The notes below the pieces were generated by a model. The model had not been told where the DNA came from. It ran no database searches and saw nothing but the letters and a program-made list of their open reading frames with translations. From Congeria kusceri (Eukaryota > Mollusca > Bivalvia > Myida > Dreissenidae), in assembly GCA_027627225.1 (NCBI GenBank), contig CM051034.1, forward strand, positions 8,408,058 through 8,472,057: 64,000 nucleotides of DNA. The letters run 5' to 3'. A program made the translations under genes and the position numbers. This document shows, in pieces, positions 33,301 to 44,362 of this stretch. Positions within the stretch are counted from its first letter, which is position 1; each line of letters begins with the position of its first letter.

Positions 33301-36300
33301 CCGATACCCAACTCGTACTTTAGTTAGCCTATTGCACTAACCAATTTTTTAAATCAAAATTGATCCTATCCCCCTTTGCGTATTGTTCAGATACCTTCAT
33401 TTTCAAACCTGTCACAACACAATGGTCATCTATACTAGTTTTCAGGTGAGCGCTTTGGGCCATCATGGCCCTCTTGTTTCCCATGATCAGATGATGTGTC
33501 ACATACCACTTACATGCTCCTTGGTCAAGGTCTGTGGGTTCAAGGTTACACTTAAAAGGTCAAATATTATAGTGAACTTTTTGTAGGAAGCATCATTTTT
33601 GCCAACATGTAAGGAATGTAATAACTTGGTGGGAATGAAGATCGTTATGAAACAGTGTGTTACAACAACAAACAGCTGTGTTGCGAAAATCTCAAGATAT
33701 TTGTCCAGGACATAATATTTTACTCTGACATTGTTTTGCCTTCCTCTAACAAGCATATGCTTCGGGGGCATATGTCACATCCTGTGACAAGCCTTGTTTA
33801 ACTCAGTAATTTTATTTATTTCTTATCATGTACGGGTAGAAGTAACTGTCACTGTTTCCAAATACTTGCTGAAATAAATTAAAGGTAATTGATGTAAATA
33901 ATTCAGAAGGTTGTTAATCAATTAAGGTTTTTTAGTCATTTCTAGGATTTTATAAAGAAAAGTTTGTAGCCACACTGATTTGTCTTAGACAGATTTATCA
34001 AAGTTTGTTGAAGTCAAGCCTGTCATGGTTCATTTTGGAATTTTATGAAAAAAATATTGTAGCCAAACAAACATTGATTTAACTAAACAGGGGTCTCGAT
34101 CTCCGTATTTTGATGCCGAAATTCGGCACCATTCCCCCAATGAAAAAGTATATATTTTTCCCCCATTTCAGACCAAAATTCCCCCTAAATGAACTGCCAT
34201 CGAATTTGTTTTCGTTTTGATTATGGGCGTAATTTTCGGGGATCAAATTTACTTAAGCACCGTTACAAACGGTTAACGATAAAATCCGAAGAACACCACA
34301 AGGTTAGAAACCAGTAAAAACAAATCCCATAGGGTCCCATTATAAAACTGCAAACTTTCCAAGCATTTTTCTAGCATTTCCTTTATTTCAGATTGTGCAA
34401 GCCCGGTATCAATGTAAAGATCAATCTGTCCTCTTCCAGAATTTGCAATAAAAAAAAATGTCATGTTACTTCTAAGAAAATGTATCTCACTTGAATGCAG
34501 GCACCGATAGAAAACAGGGTTTCGGCAGTCATATTTCGACAAAAGCCCCATACCACAGTAAACACACCCCAAAAGTTCACCTTTCAAGTTAGCCTTCAAT
34601 GAAATGCACCAAAATGTTGCAGACACGCATAGGATAATAGAAATAACCACAAAAGGCATGTCTGAGATACCTAAATGGCTTTTATGCCAGAGGAGAAGAG
34701 GAACTCTTTAGTAATAGGCACTACTTTTGAATGGACCACGGAGGGATACACAATGATTTACTGGTATCTAACCTTAAAGAAAGCTCAAAATTTAGCTATC
34801 ATGAAAAAATCTCTTCTACATCATTATTAACCTACTTGTACCACAAATGCAAAATGTCAGGTCGATCTGCTAAGTAGAAATGCCCCCAAAACGCATTTGA
34901 GAATGACACATGATAATTCATCTGGCTTGCGCTTCAGGACTGGGATTGTATGGGGAGCGTGAACTAAAATTCGCACCTAAATCACATAAACCAGTCAAAA
35001 TACCATTTCTTTAAACTTATTTTAATGCAATGGACAGTAATAAGGTATAAAACGTGTAATATTCACGTATAACATGATTCGATGTGCTGTGAGCTGCATA
35101 AGGCGAGTTTCCGTACTTTTTTTAATTTTTTTTTAACCCGAAAAAACAGGTTTCGCTTAAAAAAGTGTAGATAACGTGTCAGTTACGATATTATTCACAT
35201 TTATTTCCGTGAAAAGTAATAAACGCAATAAAATATCACAGTTACATGGTGATTTTATATATAAGTGGACCCTAAAAGGCCGGTCCCTGGTTTTCTTCAA
35301 GGTTAGAAACCAGTAAATCCAATTCCCATATGGTCCCATTATAAAACGGCAAACTTTCCAAGCATTTTTCTAGCATTTCTTTTATTTCAGATTGTGCAAG
35401 CCTGGTATCAATTTAAAGATCAATCTGTCCTCTTCCAAAATTTGCAATTAAAAAGATATGTCATGTTACTTCTTGTAAAATGCGTATCACTTGAATGCAG
35501 GCACCGGCAGAAAACAGGGTTTCGGCAGTCATATTTCGACAAAAGCCCCATACCACAGTAAACACACCCCAAAAGTTCACCTTTCAAGTTAGTCTCCAAT
35601 GAAATGCACCAAAATGTTGCAGACACGCATAGGATAAAAGAAATAACCACAAAAGGCATGTCTGAGATACCTAAATGGCTTTTATGCCAGAGGAGAAGAG
35701 GAACTCTTTAGTAATAGGCACTACTTTTGAATGGACCACGGAGGGATACACAATGATTTTCTGGTACCTAACCTTAAAGAAAACTCAGCATTTTGCAATC
35801 ATGAAAAAAACTCTTCTACATCATTATTGACCTACTTGTACCACAAATGCAAAATTTCAGGTCGATCTGCTAAGTAGAAATGCCCCCAAAACGCATTTGA
35901 GAATGACACATGATTTTTTTCATTTTTTTAAACCCGAAAAAACAGGTTTCGCTTAAAAAAGTGTAGATAACGTGTCATTTACGATATTATTCACATTTAT
36001 TTCCGTGAAAAGTAATAAACGCAATAAAATAACACAGGAACGAGTGGATTTGTTTACCCTCGGGACTTCGGTTATATACCATTGCCCGAGCACACTGCTT
36101 AACATATAGCTTTGCTTTTTATTTGATATCTGTACATCCCTTCTAAAGGGCTGGTCCCTGGTTTTCTTCAAGGTTAGAAACCAGTAAATCCAATTCCCAT
36201 AGGGTCCCATTATAAAATGGCAAACTTTCCAAGCATTTTTCTAGCATTTCCTTTATTTCATATTGTGCAAGCCTGGTATCAATTTAAAGATCAATCTGTC

Positions 36301-39300
36301 CTCTTCCAAAATTTGCACCGGTAGAAAACAGGGTTTCGGCAGTCATATTTCGACAAAAGCCCCATACCACAGTCAACACATCGCAAAAGTTCACCTTTGA
36401 AGTTGGTCTCCAATGAAATGCATCAAAATGTTGCAGACACGCATAGGATAATAGAAATAACCAGAAAAGGCATGTCTGAGATACCTAAATGGCTTTTATG
36501 CCAGAGGAGAAGAGGAACTCTTTAGTAATAGGCACTACTTTTGAATGGACCACGGAGGGATACACAATGATTTACTGGTATCTAACCACAATGGCCATGT
36601 TAAATGACCATTTTGAATTGTCTGGTTCCCGATTATTTGTGCTTTCATAATAAAACTTCATTTAGGTCACAATATACTAATTCTTTTGCTTATGAAATTC
36701 AATGTAAAAGCGACAACTTTAACCAAATATAAATGCAACATTTTGCGCATAGGGACCCCCATAACCATACCTTTTCTTAAAGAGCATTCTAAACTGAATT
36801 GATTCAAACAATAAAACAGGTATGTCGTGTTATGTAAGAGAGAACTCGACACTAAACAAAGTTGAATGTTTTCTCACCATCGTTTTACCGACTACTCTCC
36901 AATTGAAGGTGACCCGCCAAAAGTTGTGTTTTCATCCTGTAGTCTCTAATCTTAAAACATAACAGTGATTTATTAGTGCATACTAATACTTACCCTACCA
37001 TATGTCCAAAAAGAATATGAAAAAGAATATCATAGCAAGTGTTTAAACCCAAAAACATGTCTTCAATTGAAATGGGTTAATTTAATTAGAGAGTATAGCC
37101 CTACATCTTTATTTTATTTAGTGTATTGTAACCTTTATATACAGTTAACCACTAGCTTATTTGCCGGGAAGCGTAATTTCTGTTTTGGGAAAATGGCTTC
37201 TGCTTAAAAGTTATCCAAACAGGTGAAGCAAAAAGGCACAAATACCGTGTCTTACAGTCGAAAACACAGTTTATTACTGTATTAGAAATAGTTTAGTAGT
37301 TTAACAAAATTAATTAAGGTTAAAAATTGGAAGTTAAAAAACGATTTAAAAAATCGAAAGTGAAAATCTATTAAATTGCATGAAAAATTATCTGTTGCAC
37401 TGTTCCACCTTATAATGGTCAAGTGGTAGACCGTAGATGGTTAAATTTCGACTAGTTAATATAAGATTTAATTTATTGATATATTTTATGAATAAAGTTG
37501 TCAGGTAAAGAGTTAGACTAAATTAAGTGATTTGAAAAATATATTAAATAGTTTTTATTTTTGACTTGTTTGCTAGCTAGGCTGGTTTCCATCAAGCTCC
37601 TTAGTAAAAACAGTAAACAATACGTAGGTCTGTTACATGTCGTTTAAGTTTTTTTTGTATTTAAAGGTAAATAATCAACAGTTAAATCTTATTTGAACCA
37701 TTTCCAATATAAAGTATTAATTTTTTTCATCTAAATATAATTAGTGATTTTCTTAGTAGGTTTATGGGACTGGTCCCTGGGATGTTGCAGGTGGAGGATG
37801 CCAAGGACAGCATGTGGCTGGTGGAGATCGTGGTGGAGGAGCGCCCCCTCCTCGCTGACAGCGGCTGGCACACCATACGCAGCAGGTTGAGCAAGTTTGG
37901 AGTCAGATTTGGACGCTTTGATTGCCACCACCATACAAGGTTCACACTGAATATAGAACTACGTTATGAATTTATCAGGGGTGGCAAAATCAATTGGCCA
38001 GTTTGTCCCAGAGCAAGTATGGACACTTCTGCCAGATTTTTAGCTCACCTGAGCACAACATGCTCATGGTGAGCTTTTGTGATCGCTTTTTGTCCGTCCT
38101 GCGTCATCCCTTGTCAACATTCACCTTGTGAACACTCTAGAGGCCACATTTATTGCCGAGTCTTCATGAAAGTTGCTCAGAACATTTGTTCCAATAATAT
38201 CTTAGACCTTTTTGGAACTATGTCATGTGGGGTGAAAAACTAGGTCACTAAGTCAAATTGAAGAAAAAGCTCGTTAACACTCCAGACGTCACATTTTTTA
38301 CCCAATCAACATGAAACTTGCTCAGAACATTTGTTCTTGTAATATGGGGTCAAAAACTAGGTCACCAGGCCAAATTGAAGAAAAAGATTGTGAACACTCT
38401 TGAGGCCACATTTAAAGGCAAATCATCACAAAACTTGCTTAGAACATTTGTCCCAATTATATCTGGAACAAGTTCAAAACCAGATAATAGGGGTCAAAAC
38501 TAGGTCACCAGGCCAAATGGAAAAAAAAGCTTGTGAACACTTTAGAGGCCACATTTTTAGCTGAATCTTCATGAAACTTGCTCAGAACAGTTTAGTTCCT
38601 TAGCCCCTCAGGTCAGCAACCTAGGTCCTTATGGCCCTCTTGTTCTTGATTATCACTTTATGGACAAATTGCAAAGAGCATTTTCTTAAACAGACAAATG
38701 AAGACAATGCCAGATATTGCCAGCGCTGCTTTATAACTGTGATGGGTCATAAATCTATTTACAGATTTGGGTACTTTTATTGCCACTGTCATACAACTTT
38801 CACTCTGAATTATCAATACTGTGTACTGTTATTTAAATTTTATTCAAGATGCATTTATTATTAGAAAAAATAGAAGTAAACGAAAGTAGTACACATTCTT
38901 TATTTATGACCAAAATAACTTACGAAACCGTGTGAGGATTCAGCTTATATATTGTCTATTGTTAATTTAATGTGAGTAAAAATGTATTGACTATACATGC
39001 AAGTTTGCAAGGTGTTTTCTAAGTTGAACTATTTGGTTATGAGGATTTGTGGATGAAATAAGAACAGTGACTTTAGCCATTTTCCCTTTGTTGTGTTTGT
39101 CAATGGAATAACTAATTTTTTAAAGCATGGCATTTTTGGAAACTAATAGACCATTTTTATATTTTCTCCACTTACCCTCATACCTGGTTACAAATGTATG
39201 GTAGCTTTTATTTTCACATATTTTATAATCAGATGTTCTGTGTTAACAACATGCTTATTAAAACTGTATATGTTAACTGTTCTTGTGTTGTTTTGTTCAC

Positions 39301-40869
39301 AGGATGTGCACAAGAAAAGGCTGGTTTTCATCTCGACTGGTCCTCGCAGTGCCAGAAAACTTCCACAGTAAGGCCAATGTTGTTCTCTACACATATCCAG
39401 GCCCCATGAAAGTGAACTCCATATTTGATTGGATTAAACTGAATGCCAACCAGCAGGTGAAGGTCGTAGAAGACACAGAAGAACTGACAGAGAACTGGCT
39501 CAGCTTTACCGCAGCTCTGAGTCCCCAGGTCCGAGTGTTGTGTGTATCAACACTGACAAGCGTACCTTTGTTTTTGTCGTCTCTGAGCGTCAAATTTCCT
39601 GGAAGAGTAAAAATAGGGAGGGTGAATGCTGGCACTAAAAAGGGACAAGAATTCTTAAAGAACCTAGATTTAAAAATAACTCCATCTTATCTTGTTGTGA
39701 CAAAGCAAACGATTTACAGCTATGGTTATCAAAGAGGTGAAATTATGACATTTAAGGCATGGGAAATATTTCTCAAGTCTGCATATCCTAATATGAATGA
39801 TATATTCATATTGAGTGTAATATTAACAAATATTTCTGGCTGTTTTGAACTTTGTCTTGCAAATGGAGGATTATTGAGGAAGTTTGTAAAACTATTTTTT
39901 TGTCTTTTTCAGTATAATATAATGCTTATACTTGCATGGATATTGACGTTGGGCATATTGCAACTTCCTTTTGTAGAGTACATTACTATGACCGCATTGA
40001 AAGTTATTCGTATTTTCACCCTCGGTCCAATGTTCTCAATCGTCCGTATTGACATTCTGTATTACTCCAGCAGTTACACTGCTCCAGTCTGTGTTTTGTT
40101 GGTCCTGATAGTAATTATCAGCTATTTGAAACCATGGCCAACTCAGGAACCAGACCAGGAGTCGGACTGGTGGAATTTCTCCAATCTGAGAACCCTGAAC
40201 TATCACAACGGATGGGAAATGATGAGGCTCAGGCCCTTTGATCAGATTTTCAACCCTTCCTTTGGAGCTCCAGGCGCCAATGACATAGAACACCAGTCTT
40301 CAGTCACAGTGAATTCCATCGAATATATCAGTTTGCTTCCTGTGTGGGTACATACAAAACCAGCATGTAAATGTAGAAACAGTTGTATATCTGTTGGAGA
40401 AAATAAAGGTGACAATGCCTCTAGTATCTGTGGAGAAAACAATATTTTAGACAGTCTAGATCTGACACTATCAGACAATCATCCTTGTATGTGTGGACAT
40501 GACAGTACCGCAGCCAACTGCAGCAGTGTCAGTGAGATCACTTCAGATGTTGTGCCCGTGACTAGTAGGATGGGCTCCACAGCCCAGTTTCCATGGAACG
40601 GTCTGCCACATGCTGCAAGGCAAAGTGTTAAAAACAAGAACATACAGCAGTGCAAACCTCTTGGCTACATGGTGGACACCCAGTGCGTCATCTGCCTCGA
40701 GGCGTACGAGAACAGGACTCTGCTGCGCGGTCTGCCCTGCCGGCATGTGTTCCATGATAAGTGCATCCTGGCCTGGCTGCTCAGGGACAACCATTTCTGT
40801 CCGACGTGTCGCTTTCCTGCCTTCCAGCTGACTGACCAGAACGTGCATAATGATCTGCACAGTGAATAG
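24352..40869 (+). CDS. RNF103: E3 ubiquitin-protein ligase RNF103 orthologue (spliced gene)
   Basis: Proposed exons are 24352-24360 (start exon, tentative), 24437-24650, 27926-28050, 37791-37939 and 39303-40869. All junctions after the first are GT-AG with matching phases (0, 1, 0, 2), and the joined length is 688 codons, close to vertebrate RNF103 (685 aa). Shared features are an N-terminal membrane segment, the FYEQ-VEDAKDSMWLVEI region, a luminal thioredoxin-like stretch, several membrane segments ending near LQLPF and YYSSSY, and a C-terminal RING-H2 domain. In vertebrates the protein sits in the endoplasmic reticulum membrane and adds ubiquitin for ER-associated degradation. That function is inferred from orthology. 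The introns carry most of the transposons in this part of the window. No stop or frameshift was found. Confidence 0.9.
24437..24650 (+). CDS. RNF103: RNF103 exon encoding the N-terminal membrane anchor
   Basis: Acceptor ttttcag and donor gtactgg, ending in phase 1. It encodes a hydrophobic anchor of about 18 residues (LALLLIYLAVLFILTRLL), then the conserved EATLWYD and DPMTLSVLRLKAILEQRG stretches that align with vertebrate RNF103. The open frame upstream of 24437 (from a TTG) is intron read-through. Confidence 0.85.
25049..27860. mobile_element. Tandem-repeat MITE A1 in RNF103 intron
   Basis: It opens with agctcacctgagc (25052) and closes with ctcaggtgagcg (27830-27840) followed by 'gggccctcttgtttt'. 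The ends are inverted repeats of about 11 bp. The core holds about eight copies of a unit near 165 bp (with 'cccagaggtttcatatttgg' and 'caaattatgcccctggggtc'). Another element (26510-27621) has inserted into it. Tandem-repeat-containing MITEs are known from bivalves. Confidence 0.75.
26510..27621. mobile_element. Tandem-repeat element E1 nested in A1
   Basis: It begins aaccaaatttt (26510) and near its right side carries the inverted copy aaaatttggtt (27590-27600), with 21 further bases before the join. It is flanked by ttgtt on both sides (26505-26509 and 27622-27626), which fits a 5-bp target duplication that splits an A1 repeat unit. The core holds about seven units near 150 bp ('ccgctcaataacttgagaac', 'ggtcaaggtcaaggtcactg'). 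Confidence 0.6.
27926..28050 (+). CDS. RNF103: RNF103 exon 3 (acidic linker)
   Basis: Acceptor gtgtacag, donor gtatagc, phase 1 in and phase 0 out (125 nt). It encodes an acidic, poorly conserved linker ending in DLDFYEQ, which corresponds to the FYEL motif of vertebrate RNF103. Confidence 0.75.
28155..28254. repeat. 33-bp minisatellite, three copies
   Basis: The unit gcgttcctttacagtaaaag plus tgtacacaaaaca is repeated three times just after the RNF103 exon ending at 28050. It lies in an intron with no coding role. Confidence 0.8.
31205..31605. mobile_element. Small MITE C nested inside A2
   Basis: It opens with tatgcacccactttagaggg (31206), runs into a G-run and 'gtccgtccgtacgtc', and closes with 'gggggcatccgtg' and 'acacatgtctagtt'. 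Two internal units of about 170 bp ('ctttataagcatattcatc', 'cctggatattttggtgca') recur. There is no coding sequence. Confidence 0.5.
31911..33124. mobile_element. Element F nested inside A2
   Basis: The left end has aggaccccagggattatcct (31913) and the right end has ctaggatgatccctggaccc (33103-33122). These are inverted repeats of about 20 bp with few mismatches. The interior is AT-rich and noncoding. No clear target duplication was seen. Confidence 0.5.
34300..34775 (+). repeat. TR'-family block, copy 1 (476 bp)
   Basis: The left end is aaggttagaaaccagtaaa. The right end tttactggtatctaacctt is its inverted complement with one mismatch. A 128-codon minus-strand open frame inside it is not kept in the other copies and is not taken as a gene. 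Confidence 0.7.
34776..35298 (+). repeat. Spacer 1 between TR' blocks
   Basis: This noncoding spacer begins with 'aaagaaagctcaaaatttag' and ends with 'ccggtccctggttttcttc'. Both ends recur in the next spacer (35776-36169). The TR' blocks and spacers therefore form a tandem array. Confidence 0.65.
35299..35775 (+). repeat. TR'-family block, copy 2 (477 bp)
   Basis: Same inverted ends and length as copy 1, very similar throughout, and flanked on both sides by repeated spacer sequence. Confidence 0.7.
36170..36587 (+). repeat. TR'-family block, copy 3 (418 bp)
   Basis: Same ends as copies 1 and 2, with an internal deletion of about 60 bp. It closes this short array; beyond it is unrelated sequence. 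Confidence 0.65.
36664..37134 (+). repeat. Lone diverged TR of the 3.8-kb element (471 bp)
   Basis: The sequence matches TR1-TR5 with scattered substitutions over its full length, from aggtcacaatatacta (36664) to tagtgtattgtaacct (37119-37134). Neither flank matches the internal part of the array unit, so only the TR is present, as with a solo LTR. It lies in RNF103 intron 36587-37791. No clear target duplication was found. Confidence 0.8.
37135..37790. other. AT-rich end of RNF103 intron
   Basis: I see nothing beyond the acceptor region of the next exon. Confidence 0.5.
37791..37939 (+). CDS. RNF103: RNF103 exon 4 (VEDAKDSMWLVEI region)
   Basis: Acceptor gatgttgcag, donor gttcaca, phase 0 in and phase 2 out (149 nt). 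It encodes VEDAKDSMWLVEIVV and KFGVRFGRFDC, matching the VEDTKDGIWLV and RFGIRTGTFNC stretches of vertebrate RNF103. The codons are G/C-rich compared with the surrounding intron. Confidence 0.85.
38041..38645. mobile_element. Tandem-repeat MITE A3 in RNF103 intron
   Basis: It opens agctcacctgagc (38042) and closes 'cctcaggtcagcaacctagg' then 'ggccctcttgtt'. The core holds about four units near 130 bp ('cttgctcagaacatttgttc', 'aaaactaggtcaccaggcca'). It has the same ends as A1 and A2 but an unrelated core unit. Confidence 0.7.
39303..40869 (+). CDS. RNF103: RNF103 last exon (membrane segments and RING-H2)
   Basis: Acceptor ttgttcacag, phase 2 in, TAG stop at 40867-40869. It encodes about 522 residues: a thioredoxin-like luminal part (KVNSIFDWI, then SVKFPGRVKIGRVN and TPSYLVV), a set of hydrophobic segments (near ILSVILTNISG, IMLILAWILTLGILQLPF and VCVLLVLIVIISYL), a Cys-rich variable stretch, and a complete C3H2C3 RING-H2 domain (CVIC, CRHVFHDKC, CPTC) 61 to 20 residues from the C-terminus. 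All eight zinc ligands are present. Confidence 0.9.
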
Positions 40870-41272
40870 CCTGTGGAAATATGTCCAAATAAGCAACACA
40901 GACAACAAACTACAACAGCAAAAATAGTAATACTTTGATAGTAAGTGGGTGTCAAACAAACATGAAATGCAAAAGAAAAGTACATATTCGTGGAAAAAAT
41001 AGCAAATTAGAAAATATAAAACATAGCAAAAGTAGTAGATCTAAATGTGAAATTAACAATGAACTGGGAAAATTTAAAACATTGAGTTTTCCACTTTTTC
41101 TGACAGTTGAGGGTGTCATTTGTCAAACCAAAAGGCTTTTCAAAGAAAAAGACGCATTCATGGACAGAATTTGAAATAACAAATGAGAAAGTAGGGCAAC
41201 ACATGTAAGGAATGAACACTTATGGCATGCAGCATTCCAGTTTTTTTTTAAATCAGCAGAGGACCAACTGAA

Positions 41273-41278
41273 AAATAA
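41273..41278 (+). promoter_or_regulatory. Likely RNF103 polyadenylation signal
   Basis: The first AATAAA after the RNF103 stop codon, 403 nt downstream. No other canonical hexamer lies between. Confidence 0.45.
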
Positions 41279-41430
41279 AATCTTAGTAATTGAACCAAAT
41301 ATTACTTTAAATTTTGTTTATTGGAATCCTCGGTCATAGATCCCAACATAAAACTATCAGTAGTTACCTTTGAACCTGTTTGTACTGTTATGACATTAGT
41401 TTTTATTTTTTGTTCGATTGTGCATTTTTT

Positions 41431-42737
41431 AGCGCGACTTTTCGAAGACAAAGCAAGCTATTCTACTCGCCCCGGCGTCGGCGTCCGAGCTAGGTTTAAG
41501 TTTTTTCGGTAAGCTAGTTTCTTAGGTGTGGCTTGATGGATTTCTTTCAGTCTTAAAACATTTATTCCCCACATTAAAATTAACCTATAGGCCAAGTTTG
41601 GTAACTCTAGTTTGACATTTGTGAAAATATGGGTCTTTTTACACTTAAATTTTTTACGCAAGCTATATTGACAGGTTAAAGTTTTTTGGTAAGCTGGTTT
41701 CTCAGGAATGGCTTAAGGGATTTCACTCAAACTTAGAACACTTATTCCCTATATTAAAATGAACTCATGGGCCAATTTTGATAACTCTGAAATTTGTCAA
41801 AATTATGGGCCTTTTTACACTTAGAAATTTTACATATAAGCTATAGGTTATATGGACAGGTTAAAGTTTTTCGGTTAAGTCTAGTTTCTCAACTTTTTGT
41901 TTCCACTCTCTAACTCGAGAACGGATAAAGCTATTGTAATGAAACTGCAAACATAGATAACTTATAGCGAGACCTCCTTAGGGATTGCATATGGGGTTGG
42001 TGGGGTCAAGGTCACTGTTACTAAAAATAGAAAAATGGTTTCCGCTCAATAATTTGAGAACAAATTGAGATATTTTAATAAAACTTAATACATAGATACC
42101 TTATATCAAGACCTCACTTGGGATTGCATATGGGGTGCATGGATGGGGTAAAGGTGAAGGTCACTGTTACTATAAATAGAAAAACGGTTTCCGCTCAATA
42201 ACTTGAGAACGCATTGAGATATTTAATTGAAACTTAATACATAGATACCTTATATCGAGACCTTGCTTGGAATTGCATAGCGGGTGGGTGGGGTAAAGGT
42301 CAATGTTACTAAAAATAGAAAAAACGGTTTCCGCTCAATAACTTGAGAACGCATTGAGATATTTTAATGAAACTTTATACATACATACCTTATATTGAGA
42401 CCTCGCTTGGGATTGCATATGGGGTGGGTGAGGTCAAGGCCACTGTTACTAAAAATAGAAAAACGGTTTCCGATCAATAACTTGAGAATGCATTGAGATA
42501 TTTTAATGAAACTTAATACATAGATACCTTATATCGAGACCTCACTTGGGATTTTATATGGGGTGGGTGGAGTCAAGGTCAAGGTCACTTTTACTAAAAA
42601 TTTTATTGATGTGCTGACTTAAATGCATTTCGTTACACAAATTTGGTTTTCGTGGAATTTCCATATTTGTTGTTTTGAAAAAAAAACCCAGTAATTTTGA
42701 CATCACAAGAAAAGCTGTACTTCAACAGCTCTTGTTT
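41431..42737. mobile_element. Composite tandem-repeat MITE D
   Basis: It starts near tagcgcgacttttcgaagac, followed by 'gccccggcgtcggcgtccga', and ends at 'gtacttcaacagctcttgtt'. The first part has two to three units near 175 bp ('ttcactcaaacttagaacac'). The second part has five units near 150 bp of the same kind as in E1 ('ccgctcaataacttgagaac'). Confidence 0.55.
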
Positions 42738-43742
42738 ATAGTACCATTTATTGTTTGTTGTTCTGTTTGTGTCCTATTTTTATGGACATTTACTCAGCAG
42801 GCTGCGGTCTTTTCAATCCTGTAAGTTAAAATTTGAATGAAATAAAACAGAACATTTACTAAAGGTCATTGTACAGCTTTGGCTTAAAGTAAGGAAAGTG
42901 AAACTTACTTTTAGTTTCTTAAGTTTATTACTATAATCGTATTATATATATTTTTCATTAACATGTATAACATTTATTTTTATATTGAGTACATAGTTTA
43001 TATCTACCGGTACATGTTTATCTCCACAATGTTTGATAACAGTTTTGGTACACTTTCTGTGCCTACTGACGAAAATAAATGTATTTTCTCATAAAAAATA
43101 GTATCTTAAATAGTATGGTCTTTTGAGAAGTGATATTAATATTACCGGTAAGTACTCACTGCTAATGTTCACACAAGTAGTATGACTCGCAACACTTAAT
43201 GGGTGCAAATCTTGGTTTATCTGCTAATAATAGTAACACTTGTATAGAGCCAGTAGAGGTTCTAATCTACTCATATTATATTCCCGTGTTTCCATATTAG
43301 TACACTGTCATTATGGCATCCATTTAATCGAATTCAAATGTATTGACTTAAAACTGTTATAACTATGCTTTTGCTTGAAAATTTATGTTAGAATGGTATT
43401 GGTTTAAAAATGACTGACAAGAACGGATGAAAGTTTTAACACTATTTTTTCAGCACCTTTTAAATTGTCATGGTTTATTTTGCAAGCATGAAAATAAATA
43501 AAATGAAAAAGATGGAATTCTTTTGCGCATGTTTGTTAACTGGAAGTATTATTTAGAACTTTCACATTGTGGGCGACATTAAGATGGTGGTCAGATTATT
43601 GACTGCTAATATTTTCCACTAAACCAGGTCCCGAATCTTTTAAGGCAGCTAATCTTTCTATAACATAATCAGAAATACCTTGATTGACATATACATGACG
43701 ATAACCAATGGCAAGGACATCTTTTGGACATGTTTGGAGTGA
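42738..43742. other. Noncoding stretch left of the long-TIR element
   Basis: It is mostly AT-rich with no clear feature. An 88-codon minus-strand frame (43596-43862) runs out of the adjacent inverted repeat into this flank and is protein-like in composition. I could not assign it. Confidence 0.4.
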
Positions 43743-43893
43743 TTTAGTGATGGTCTTTTGGGAAAAAATTGCACTATTAATTCTAGAATTGAGCCATTTT
43801 GCATCGTGATAGTATGAGGTATTGCGGATATTTTGCAAGCCGGACCCCGAGCGACAGATCAAGGGGTCCCCTAAAAATCCAAGATGTCCGCCG
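43743..43893 (+). repeat. Left long terminal inverted repeat
   Basis: Outer edge 'agtgatggtcttttggg', inner edge 'ccaagatgtccgccg'. It pairs with 50872-51036. Confidence 0.7.
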
Positions 43894-44362
43894 ATTATAG
43901 TTAATTAGACAAATAAGTTCATTTCTAGGTTAGTATCATATATAAACAAATCCAATCAACAGCAATTTATTGTTTGTGAAAGTAGGCTTTAAAATAGAAC
44001 AACTAAGGTCAACTCAAGGTCAAGGTCATTATCAAGGTCAAATAATGAAAATTTTCGAAAAAATGTACTACATATCATAACAAATCATGCCATGTCAAGA
44101 TGATCTTTATGTTTGGTTTGCATAATATATCATACACTATATGCTCGCTGTAAACAATGTAGATAATATATTATGAAGATCACTTATATAACTCACGGCA
44201 ATACCATAAGCAATACAATAAGCAAATCGTGTAAAACAACTAACTATGAATTTACCTTAACCGAAGCTTACACAACAAAATATGCATAATATCAGACTGT
44301 CTTAGATATGCACACAATTATCCAATAGTGCTATAGTTGACTCTAATACTCTCCTAGTAAAA

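Larger units (their letters stand above)
29466..33476. mobile_element. Element A2 nested inside B
   Basis: It opens agctcacctgagc (29466) and closes caggtgagcgctttgggcc ... ccctcttg (to about 33476), the same ends as A1. The flanks rejoin to a normal B repeat unit ('agattatttt' / 'cccatgat'), with a possible short tttc duplication. The 4-kb interior has no coding sequence and itself carries elements C and F. Confidence 0.65.
28391..33800. mobile_element. Tandem-repeat MITE B in RNF103 intron, split by A2
   Basis: The left end tatgcccccgaag (28392) and the right end cttcgggggcata (33760-33772) are perfect 13-bp inverted repeats. The core has about seven units near 148 bp, each with 'ccataacttctaaacgcctg'-type sequence and runs of aggtcaaaggtcaaggtca. 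The seventh unit is cut at 29465 and resumes at 33477 ('cccatgatcagatgatgtgt'), which shows that A2 inserted later. Confidence 0.7.

Noticed and set aside
34273..34659. 128-residue minus-strand frame with hydrophobic segments
   Set aside because: It lies wholly within a TR' block, is broken in the sister blocks, and has no recognisable domain.
39283..39302. RNF103 last exon starting upstream as an independent gene
   Set aside because: These bases are intron sequence before the acceptor ttgttcacag. The frame joins in phase to the exon at 37791-37939.
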